A stretch of DNA of 62,165 bases from Cohnella lupini (GTDB lineage: Bacteria > Bacillota > Bacilli > Paenibacillales > Paenibacillaceae). Both the position numbers and the translations under genes were made by a program. How positions within the stretch are numbered: position 1 is the stretch's first letter; each line of letters starts with the position of its first letter. The notes under the pieces are model-generated. The model saw only the letters and a program-made list of their open reading frames with translations, was not told where the DNA came from and did not search any database. The DNA lies in NCBI RefSeq assembly GCF_003386205.1, contig NZ_QRDY01000024.1, forward strand, positions 1-62,165, written 5' to 3'. This document shows positions 26,713 through 33,864 of the stretch, piece by piece.

Positions 26713-26808
26713 ATGATTAACCGATTCGATGACGGATTTACAATGCTCACTCATGGAGCGTTGGTATTCGTACGACATGGACGTAACCCTCTCGCGAACA
26801 ATCGCTAA
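26713..26808 (+). CDS. 31-codon leader peptide of the bmrCD exporter (BmrB-like in role)
   Basis: A small ORF of 31 codons (starts MINRFDDGFTM, ends RHGRNPLANNR) with a strong GGAAGGGAGGG ribosome site, directly after a consensus promoter. A hairpin follows the stop at once, then a strong terminator. Codons 24-26 (CGTAACC at 26782-26788) are complementary to GGTTACG (26856-26862) in the left arm of that terminator. A ribosome stalled earlier in the ORF would leave CGTAACC free to open the terminator. Bacillus subtilis bmrCD is controlled in this way by the bmrB leader. The peptide itself does not resemble BmrB that I can tell, so the role is inferred from layout. Confidence 0.7.
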   Translation: MINRFDDGFTMLTHGALVFVRHGRNPLANNR

Positions 26809-26812
26809 CGGA

Positions 26813-26885
26813 CCGGAGAATAGATCGATTCTCTGGCAAGCTTGGCGGGGCGCATGGTTACGGAGACGTAATCGTGCGCCTTTTT
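26813..26885 (+). terminator. Leader hairpin and first attenuator terminator (T1)
   Basis: Hairpin A: CCGGAGAAT (26813-26821) pairs with ATTCTCTGG (26828-26836). T1: GGCGCATGGTTACG (26849-26862) and CGTAATCGTGCGCC (26867-26880) form a 14-bp stem with two G-U pairs, capped by a GAGA tetraloop, followed by TTTTT. The T1 left arm can alternatively pair with the leader ORF at 26782-26788. Confidence 0.85.
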
Positions 26886-26886
26886 G

Positions 26887-26995
26887 TTCGCATCGGTAGC
26901 TGTTGCGGTCTTATGGACGGCTTCGGCTCCCGATGCGAATGGGGATGGTTATCCATCCCCGGGGGCGTATCGCTTACGGCGGTATGCCTCTTTTT
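26887..26995 (+). promoter_or_regulatory. Second structured block with terminator T2
   Basis: TTCGCATCGG (26887-26896) and CCGATGCGAA (26930-26939) are a perfect 10-bp inverted repeat. GGGGATGG and CCATCCCC (26941-26960) form an 8-bp hairpin. GGCGTATCG (26964-26972) and CGGTATGCC (26980-26988) make a stem followed by TCTTTTTG, a second terminator (T2) ahead of bmrC. Three consecutive stems without a gene point to a regulatory RNA. Confidence 0.7.
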
Positions 26996-27130
26996 GTTCT
27001 TCATAAGTAAAACGGCTTCTCCGTTACCGGGACGGTTGAACACGTTGGTATAGAGCGGTTGGGTAGGAAAAGCGCTTAAAGTATGAGCCTTTTGCCATCC
27101 AACCATTTAGAAGGGTGTGAACGCATAGAT

Positions 27131-28882
27131 ATGTTTATCGTATTGAAGAAATTAAGCTGGTTTTTCAAAATGTACTGGAAAAGATACACGGTCGCTATCG
27201 TGCTTCTGACGATCGTAGGCATCATGGACGTTATCCCTCCGAAGCTTATCGGAGTGGCGATCGATGGCATTCGGCAGGAGACGCTTACTTCGGCTAAGCT
27301 GATGGAGCTCTTGCTCTACTGGGGCGGTCTGACCGTCGCCGGGTACGGAATTACTTACATTTGGCTATATCAACTGTTCGGCGGCGCGTTCGTGCTGGAG
27401 CGACTTCTTCGTTCCCGACTGATGCGGCATTTGCTGAAAATGAACCCGACGTTCTATGAACGCAATCGTACTGGGGATCTGATGGCTCGGGCGACGAACG
27501 ACCTGGGAGCGGTGTCGACGACGGCCGGCTTCGGTATTCTGACGCTGATCGATTCGACGTTATTCATGACTACGATCCTCGTCGTCATGGCCGGCTTAAT
27601 CAGCTGGAAGCTGACGTTAGCCGCGATGCTGCCCCTACCGATCATGGCGCTGCTCATGCAGCACTTCGGCAAGAAGATCCACGACCGGTTCATGAAGTCG
27701 CAGGATGCCTTCGGCGGATTGAACGATCAAGTGCTGGAGTCGGTATCGGGGGTTCGGGTCATCCGGGCGTTCGTGCAGGAGGAAGCGGATCGGAAAAGGT
27801 TCAGCAATTCGACGGACGACGTCTTCGACAAGAACATCCGAGTCGCCAAGATCGATGCCTTGTTCGAGCCTACGGTCAAAATTCTGGTGGGGATGAGTTA
27901 CTTAATCGGATTGTGTTACGGCGCGGTACTCGTGTTCAGAGGAGAGATCACCCTAGGCGAGATGGTCTCGTTCAACATGTTCCTCGGTATGCTCATCTGG
28001 CCGATGTTCGCTATAGGGGAATTAATCAATATCATGCAGCGGGGCAACGCTTCCCTAGACCGAATCAACGAGACGCTCGGAGTGAAAGCCGACGTGAAGG
28101 AAGCAGACGAACCGGTCGAGCTGGCCGTTCCCGAATCGATCGCGTTCGAACGCGTGACGTTCCGGTATCCGTCCTCATCGATCGATAATTTGGTAGATAT
28201 CTCGGTATCGCTTCGCAGAGGGCAGACGCTTGGAATCGTCGGGCGTACCGGAAGCGGGAAAACGACGTTGCTTAAGCAGCTGCTTCGCGAGTATCCGATG
28301 GGCGAAGGTAATCTAACGGTCGGCGGGGTTCCGCTTACGGAAATCGAGCTGGACCGTTTGCGGAGCTGGATCGGATACGTACCGCAACAGCCTATCCTGT
28401 TCAGCAAGACGATTCGCGAGAATATATGGTTCGGTACGACGGACGAAGCGAAGGACGAGGAGCGGCTGAATCGGGCGCTTGAGCTGGCTTCGTTCCGCAA
28501 GGACGTAGCGTTCCTGCCCGAAGGGCTGGAGACGCTCGTCGGAGAGAAGGGCGTTGCCTTGTCCGGCGGTCAGAAGCAGCGCGTCAGCATCGCCCGGGCG
28601 GTTATCGCCGATCCGGAGATTCTAATGCTCGACGATGCTTTGTCCGCGGTCGACGCCAAGACGGAGACGGAGATTCTGGAAGGAATCCGCAGCGAGCGCG
28701 AAGGCAAGACGACTATCATCACGACGCATCGACTGACGGCCGTACAGCATGCGGATTGGATCGTCGTGCTCGATGAAGGCCGCGTAACGGAAGAAGGCAC
28801 GCATGAGCAGCTTCTGCAGTTAGGCGGTTGGTATAAGGAACAATACGACCGTCAGCAATTGGCTTCCGTGGTGGAAGCGTAA
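27131..28882 (+). CDS. bmrC: Heterodimeric ABC multidrug exporter subunit BmrC (YheI)
   Basis: A 583-residue half-transporter: six-helix membrane domain followed by an ATPase domain. The N-terminus MFIVLKKLSWFFKMYWKRYT closely resembles Bacillus YheI/BmrC, so I choose ATG 27131 over the ATG at 27083. Walker A is GRTGSGKTT (near 371), the signature is LSGGQKQR (near 477) and Walker B is LMLDDALSAVDAKT. The usual catalytic Glu is Asp (near residue 502), as in the non-catalytic site of BmrC. It pairs with BmrD to expel drugs. Expression is probably gated by the upstream leader. Confidence 0.93.
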   Translation: MFIVLKKLSWFFKMYWKRYTVAIVLLTIVGIMDVIPPKLIGVAIDGIRQETLTSAKLMELLLYWGGLTVAGYGITYIWLYQLFGGAFVLERLLRSRLMRHLLKMNPTFYERNRTGDLMARATNDLGAVSTTAGFGILTLIDSTLFMTTILVVMAGLISWKLTLAAMLPLPIMALLMQHFGKKIHDRFMKSQDAFGGLNDQVLESVSGVRVIRAFVQEEADRKRFSNSTDDVFDKNIRVAKIDALFEPTVKILVGMSYLIGLCYGAVLVFRGEITLGEMVSFNMFLGMLIWPMFAIGELINIMQRGNASLDRINETLGVKADVKEADEPVELAVPESIAFERVTFRYPSSSIDNLVDISVSLRRGQTLGIVGRTGSGKTTLLKQLLREYPMGEGNLTVGGVPLTEIELDRLRSWIGYVPQQPILFSKTIRENIWFGTTDEAKDEERLNRALELASFRKDVAFLPEGLETLVGEKGVALSGGQKQRVSIARAVIADPEILMLDDALSAVDAKTETEILEGIRSEREGKTTIITTHRLTAVQHADWIVVLDEGRVTEEGTHEQLLQLGGWYKEQYDRQQLASVVEA

Positions 28883-28910
28883 GGCTGTAGTCGATGAATA
28901 CGGTACGAAC

Positions 28911-29183
28911 GGGTCGAGATAACGAAGGAAGTTAGCTAATTCGACGCATCGCAGGCAAGTTGGGTCGAGATAACGAAGGAAGTTAGCTAATTCGACGATT
29001 CGCAGGCAGGTTGGGTCGAGATAACGAAGGAAGTTAGCTAATTCGACGATTCGCAGGCAGGTTGGGTCGAGATAACGAAGGAAGTTAGCTAATTCGACGC
29101 ATCGCAGGCAGCTTGGGTCGAGATAACGAAGGAAGTTAGCTATTTCGACGCATCGCAGGCAGGTTGGGTCGAGAACGAGCTAA
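28911..29183 (+). repeat. Tandem 51-bp repeat array between bmrC and bmrD
   Basis: Five complete units and a truncated sixth start at 28911, 28962, 29013, 29064, 29115 and 29166, an exact 51-bp period with few substitutions. Each unit can fold: outer arms GTCGA/TCGAC, inner arms TAAC/GTTA and a loop GAAGGAA that resembles a Shine-Dalgarno core. The frames hold stops, so it is not coding. It sits inside an operon whose genes lie close together in Bacillus. Confidence 0.95.
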
Positions 29184-29253
29184 ACTCACCTTTGTTGGAT
29201 GATAAGCGATAAGCAAAGCAAGAGTCATAGAAGAAATGTAGGTGACCATATTC

Positions 29254-31275
29254 ATGGGTAGTAACGGCAAAAGACTGTTTCAATATGCTTTGAATTACAA
29301 GAAACCGATTCTAGTGGCGCTCATCCTGCTGTTAATGGCGGTAGGAGTCGAGCTAATCGGCCCATTCCTCGCCAAACGGATGATCGATACGAATATTATG
29401 GGTATCGAGAAGCCTTGGTACGAGACCCAGCAGGATGAGAAGTACGCGGTCTCATACAAGGACGGCTGGTACAAGAGAGAGGACCACTACTCGCAAGGAG
29501 AGGCGAAGGGACGCGAAGTTCGCATCCTGCAATCCGGACGTCATTATTACTTCGTAGACGCCGCAGGGGTACCGAGTACCGGGAAGCGGACGTTCACGGA
29601 TGGCCAATTGACGATCGAGAGGGAAGACGGAAGCCAGCAGCAATTCCCGGCGACCCTGCTTACCAAGGGCGACACTTATGAATTTTACAAACCGGAGTTC
29701 CGCAGCATTATCCTCCTGGCGATCAGTTACGTCGGGTTGCTGCTAGTCGGATCCGTGCTCGCTTACTGGCAGAAGCTGTTGCTGCAGGTGTCGGCGAATC
29801 GGATCGTTCGGAAAATGCGCAACGACGTGTTCCGGCACATTCAACGTCTTCCCGTGCAGTATTTCGATAATTTGCCGGCGGGTAAAGTCGTAGCGCGGGT
29901 TACGAACGACACGGAAGCGATCAGGGAGCTGTACGTGTCGGTTCTGGCCAACTTTTTCTCGGGTATCATCTATATCGCGGCGATAATCGGAGCCTTGTTC
30001 GTCCTGGATACGAAGCTGGCGTTGATCGCGTTGCCGTTCATTCCGATTCTGTACGTATGGATCGTCGTTTACCGCAAATTCGCGGCGAAGTATAATCACG
30101 TCATCCGGACGCGTCTCAGCGACATTAACGGGATGATCAATGAGTCGATCCAAGGGATGCCGATCATTCAGGCGTTCCGCAAAGAGAAGGAAACGATGAA
30201 CGAGTTCCATGAGATGAACGACGAGTATTTCAAATATCAGAACAAGATGCTTACTCTGAACTCGATTACGTCTCATAACTTGGTTAACGTTTTCCGCAAC
30301 GTGCTGTTCATAGCCGTCATCTGGATGTTCGCCGGGGATTGGCTTGGCGTGGCGGTAACGGTCGGCGTTCTGTACGCTTTTATCGACTACATGAACCGGA
30401 TGATGCAGCCGATCGTGGGGATCGTGAATCAGCTATCGAATTTGGAAGTTGCTCGCGTATCCGCCGAACGGGTATTCACGCTTCTCGACGAGCCGGGCAT
30501 CGAGGTATCGAGCAGCCGGATCGAGCGATACAAAGGGAACGTAAGCTTCGAAGATGTCTCGTTCGGCTATAAGCCGGGAGAAGACGTGTTGAAGAATATC
30601 GGCTTCAAAGCGCGCCAAGGGGAAACCGTTGCTCTGGTAGGGCATACGGGCTCGGGCAAGAGCTCGATTCTCAACTTGTTGTTCCGGTTCTACGACGTGG
30701 AGCGTGGTACGATTACCGTGGACGGCAAGGACATCAAGGAGATGTCGAAGCAGGAGCTTCGCCAGCATATGGGCATCGTGCTTCAGGATCCGTTCCTGTT
30801 TACGGGAACGATCGCGTCCAATGTCAGCTTGGAAGATCCTTCTATTTCCCGGGAAAAGGTGGAGCAATCGCTGCGCGACGTAGGCGCTTACGACATGTTC
30901 ATGCAGCTTCCGGGCGGACTGGATGAGCCGGTTATCGAGAAGGGGAGCACGTTATCCGCCGGTCAACGGCAACTGATCTCGTTCGCTCGGGCGCTCGCGT
31001 TCGATCCGGCGATCTTGATCTTGGACGAAGCGACCGCGAGCATCGATACCGAGACGGAAGCGATCATCCAAGGCGCGCTCGACGTGTTGAAGCGCGGACG
31101 GACGACGTTCGTCATCGCGCATAGGCTGTCGACGATTCGGGCGGCCGACCAGATCCTCGTGCTCGACCGCGGACGGATTACGGAACGCGGCAATCACGAC
31201 GAGCTGATGCAGCAGCAAGGCAAATATTTCGCGATGTACCAGCTGCAGCAGGGCGTTGCGGAAGTCGTAGCTTAA
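29254..31275 (+). CDS. bmrD: Heterodimeric ABC multidrug exporter subunit BmrD (YheH)
   Basis: A 673-residue half-transporter, the same length as Bacillus BmrD. It has the extended extracellular segment between the first two helices typical of this subunit (about residues 45-145). Walker A is GHTGSGKSS (near 463), the signature is LSAGQRQL and Walker B is ILILDEAT with catalytic Glu at 592. The His switch is in IAHRLST. It supplies the active ATP site of the BmrCD pair. ATG 29254 with TAGGTGA upstream is chosen over GTG 29242. A strong terminator follows. Confidence 0.95.
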   Translation: MGSNGKRLFQYALNYKKPILVALILLLMAVGVELIGPFLAKRMIDTNIMGIEKPWYETQQDEKYAVSYKDGWYKREDHYSQGEAKGREVRILQSGRHYYFVDAAGVPSTGKRTFTDGQLTIEREDGSQQQFPATLLTKGDTYEFYKPEFRSIILLAISYVGLLLVGSVLAYWQKLLLQVSANRIVRKMRNDVFRHIQRLPVQYFDNLPAGKVVARVTNDTEAIRELYVSVLANFFSGIIYIAAIIGALFVLDTKLALIALPFIPILYVWIVVYRKFAAKYNHVIRTRLSDINGMINESIQGMPIIQAFRKEKETMNEFHEMNDEYFKYQNKMLTLNSITSHNLVNVFRNVLFIAVIWMFAGDWLGVAVTVGVLYAFIDYMNRMMQPIVGIVNQLSNLEVARVSAERVFTLLDEPGIEVSSSRIERYKGNVSFEDVSFGYKPGEDVLKNIGFKARQGETVALVGHTGSGKSSILNLLFRFYDVERGTITVDGKDIKEMSKQELRQHMGIVLQDPFLFTGTIASNVSLEDPSISREKVEQSLRDVGAYDMFMQLPGGLDEPVIEKGSTLSAGQRQLISFARALAFDPAILILDEATASIDTETEAIIQGALDVLKRGRTTFVIAHRLSTIRAADQILVLDRGRITERGNHDELMQQQGKYFAMYQLQQGVAEVVA

Positions 31276-31278
31276 TAG

Positions 31279-31321
31279 AAGGGAGAACGGGCGGGAATTC
31301 CGCTTGTTCTCCCTTTTTTTT
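31279..31321 (+). terminator. bmrCD terminator
   Basis: GGGAGAAC pairs with GTTCTCCC, the stem extends inward with G-U pairs to GCGG/CCGC, and a run of eight T follows. Confidence 0.9.
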
Positions 31322-31344
31322 GTGCTATTAGAGTTATTGTGAGC

Positions 31345-31665
31345 TGGGATGAGAGTCATCCACTTCAAATACGATGGTTTTCAATGTATTTTTGAGACAT
31401 GTTCAAGAAATAGGTTTGATAAAGATGTTTTTTATTCCAATTGGTCTCCGCTTGTCCTATTTCTGAGACAAATACGATCTATAGTGATGTTCCTCATCCT
31501 ACTTTGAATGCATAAGTGCTCAATAGCACCAATTAACGATGATTACCATTCTACTTACTTACCTTGGGCTCGCTTATATCCTCGTTGGCTAATTTGAGGC
31601 AAATCGTACTGTAGAGCGCGCTTTTTTCTCGAAGTGCCGGACGGCGAAGCAGGTTTACTTATTGC
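31345..31665 (+). repeat. Dispersed 51-bp-phased intergenic element, copy 3
   Basis: Modules at 31373, 31424, 31485 and 31538 (spacings 51, 61, 53) match copies 1 and 2. The conserved right end contains AGAGCGCGCTTTT and CGAAGTGCCGG. It starts about 25 bases after the bmrD terminator, in the + orientation. Confidence 0.8.
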
Positions 31666-31727
31666 TCCGCTGTTACCCGCCAACCTGAACTAGATACGGC
31701 TGTTGCCCTCTAACGGCTCGCAATTCA

Positions 31728-31757
31728 TTGGTGAACGAAATAAGCTTTTTGTATAAT
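31728..31757 (+). promoter_or_regulatory. gntK promoter
   Basis: TATAAT at 31752-31757 with TTGGTG 18 bp upstream. Confidence 0.6.
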
Positions 31758-31805
31758 GAAGGATATAGATTGTAAGTGCGATATACGGCGGGAGAGTGTC
31801 TAGAG

Positions 31806-33320
31806 GTGGGCGACAAGCGAGTGATCATTGGAATAGATATCGGAACGACGAGTACCAAAAGCGTAGCGTTCGGCATGGACGGGATTATGTTGGGTAGCTA
31901 TGCCGTTGAATATCCTTTGATTCAAGACCAACCGGGCTGGGCAGAGCAGGATCCGGATATCATCGTGCAATCCGCGATCGAGAGCGTGAATGGCGTATTA
32001 AGCCGAAACGGCATAGACGGCACGAGCGTAGCGGGCGCGGGAATCAGCTCCGCGATGCATTCTCTCATTGCCGTCGGCGCGGGCGGGCGCCCGCTAACGA
32101 GAAGCATCACTTGGGCGGATGGGCGGAGCGAGCATCAGGCGCGCATCATTCGGAAACAGCCGGGAGGATTGGACGTATATCGCCGTACAGGTACTCCGAT
32201 TCATCCGATGTCTCCGCTATCGAAGCTGGTATGGCTAAGAGAGAATCAGCCGGATGTGTGGACGAGTGCCGATAAGTTTGTTTCCATTAAAGAGTATTTG
32301 ATCTATCGTTTGTTCGGCGAATGGGTAGTGGACCACTCCCTGGCATCGGCAACCGGGCTTTTGGCGCTTGATACATTGGAATGGGATGAGGGTGCTCTTG
32401 CGATCGCCGGGATAGACAAGAGTCGGCTGTCAGAGCTTAGACCTGGTACTTATCGACTTCAAGGCTTAGCCACGGCGGATGCGGAAGCGATGGGACTGAA
32501 GAAGAATACGCCGTTCTTCCTTGGAGGAAGCGACGGAGGTATGGCGAATGTAGGCGTCGGAGCCATCGGACCCGGCGAAATGGCCGTCACGATCGGCACG
32601 AGCGCCGCGGTCCGGATGATGACGGACAAGCCTTTAACGGACGAGAAACAGCGAACTTTCTGTTACAACGTTGCGAAATCTTCTTATATTATCGGGGGAG
32701 CGACGAACAACGGAGGGATCGTCCTTCAGTGGATGCGCGATGCCTTGTATGCGGGAGAGAAGTCGACGGAGGAGTTGCTCGGTGCGGTTAGCGGGATTGC
32801 CGCCGGCTCCGAAGGTTTGCTTTTTCTGCCTTTCTTGACGGGGGAGCGGGCTCCGATCTACAACTCCGAGGCGCGGGGAACTTATTTCGGCATGCATCTC
32901 GGTCATCGGCGGGAGCATTTCGTTCGCGCGGGATTGGAGGGAGTGATGTTCGCCGTTCTTTCCGTGGCCGAGGCCTTAAAAGATTTAGCGGGTCCAGCGC
33001 GGGAAGTGAGGGCATCGGGCGGGTTCGCGAAGTCTCCGTTATGGCTTCAGATGTTGGCGGATATGCTGGGACAAGAGGTTCAGGTACCGAGAGTAACCGA
33101 GGCTTCGGCTCTGGGAGCGGCCGTATTGGCGATGCAGGGCTTAGGCGAAATGCAGGATTGGAGCACAATCAAGGAATGGACTCCTATCGCGCACCGTGTA
33201 GAGCCGAACTTGCGTGATGCGGAGCTTTACCGCGAATTATTCACTGTCTACGAGCAGCTTAGAGGGGCTCTTCCCGAGCACTTCGCTTCCATTTCAGCTT
33301 TTCAACGAAAGCATTCGTAG
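31806..33320 (+). CDS. gntK: Gluconokinase (FGGY family)
   Basis: A 504-residue sugar kinase that phosphorylates gluconate to 6-phosphogluconate. The N-terminal FGGY domain opens with IIGIDIGTTSTKSVAF (phosphate-1 motif) and GWAEQDPD. The C-terminal domain has GGSDGGMANVGVGAIGPGEMAVTIGTSAA and the adenosine-binding RASGGFAKSPLWLQMLADMLGQEVQVP. The pattern fits the GntK branch better than xylulokinase or glycerol kinase. The GTG at 31806 follows GGGAGAG by 9 bases. No gluconate permease is adjacent, so the substrate is inferred from family resemblance. Confidence 0.85.
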   Translation: MGDKRVIIGIDIGTTSTKSVAFGMDGIMLGSYAVEYPLIQDQPGWAEQDPDIIVQSAIESVNGVLSRNGIDGTSVAGAGISSAMHSLIAVGAGGRPLTRSITWADGRSEHQARIIRKQPGGLDVYRRTGTPIHPMSPLSKLVWLRENQPDVWTSADKFVSIKEYLIYRLFGEWVVDHSLASATGLLALDTLEWDEGALAIAGIDKSRLSELRPGTYRLQGLATADAEAMGLKKNTPFFLGGSDGGMANVGVGAIGPGEMAVTIGTSAAVRMMTDKPLTDEKQRTFCYNVAKSSYIIGGATNNGGIVLQWMRDALYAGEKSTEELLGAVSGIAAGSEGLLFLPFLTGERAPIYNSEARGTYFGMHLGHRREHFVRAGLEGVMFAVLSVAEALKDLAGPAREVRASGGFAKSPLWLQMLADMLGQEVQVPRVTEASALGAAVLAMQGLGEMQDWSTIKEWTPIAHRVEPNLRDAELYRELFTVYEQLRGALPEHFASISAFQRKHS

Positions 33321-33447
33321 AAGTTATAGACAAATGAGTGATAATAATTCTCATTGTTGGTTACAATACATGGGAGCGAGCAACGTCAAAAGCGAAAGGC
33401 ATCCCGAGGGATGCCTTTACGGTAAGGCGGGCTTGCGCGCGAAAAGC

Positions 33448-33603
33448 CTAAATTTTCGCTTCGAACGTTTTACAATCGGTTTCGCCTGATTGCGAAGCTT
33501 GCTTGTTCCGGTTGTTCACTACGTAGATCGAGGATGCATTGCAGGCGTTGCCAGGCGCCCAGTATTTGCATGAATTTACTTCGCACAGTACATCTTTAGC
33601 CAT
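33448..33603 (-). CDS. DUF1540 small Cys-rich protein
   Basis: A 51-residue protein on the minus strand with a perfect AGGAGGTGAG ribosome site before its ATG. It reads MAKDVLCEVNSCKYWAPGN, then NACNASSIYVV and ETDCKTF. The four spaced cysteines are the layout of DUF1540 proteins, which are common in spore formers and of unknown function, probably metal-binding. A hairpin, AAAGGCATCC/GGATGCCTTT at 33396-33420, follows its end. Confidence 0.88.
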   Translation of the reverse strand: MAKDVLCEVNSCKYWAPGNACNASSIYVVNNRNKQASQSGETDCKTFEAKI

Positions 33604-33664
33604 AGCTCGTCTCACCTCCTGTCACTAGGATGGTCGAAGGCGGTCTCTTTATACGTGCGAGCCC

Positions 33665-33703
33665 CCCGCTTACTTCCCGAAATGGGCATAAAGCGGGCTT
33701 TTT
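33665..33703 (+). terminator. Terminator-like hairpin upstream of the DEAD-box gene
   Basis: CCCGCTT pairs with AAGCGGG and is followed by CTTTTTGG. No + strand gene ends here, so it may be a leader attenuator for the helicase gene 160 bases downstream. No alternative pairing was worked out. Confidence 0.4.
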
Positions 33704-33864
33704 GGCATGGAAAACGGGGTTTTTTGGCAGGGAAAAGCAGGAAGTTACATGTCGGGTGCCGGGATGTGGTAGGATAGAGGGTAATGGCCAAAAGAATCGG
33801 ATGGATAAGATAGGTTTGGTTTGGGAAGCCAATGAGTTAGGGATTAGAGGATGGAGTGGTTTAA

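Noticed and set aside
26995..27012. TTCATAAGTA in the bmr leader as a further att-like site
   Set aside because: It lacks the GAACC left half and the CGAATTT right end shared by sites A-D; the seven-base core alone occurs by chance.
28911..29183. CRISPR array or coding repeat between bmrC and bmrD
   Set aside because: The whole 51-bp unit is repeated with no variable spacers, and stops interrupt the reading frames.
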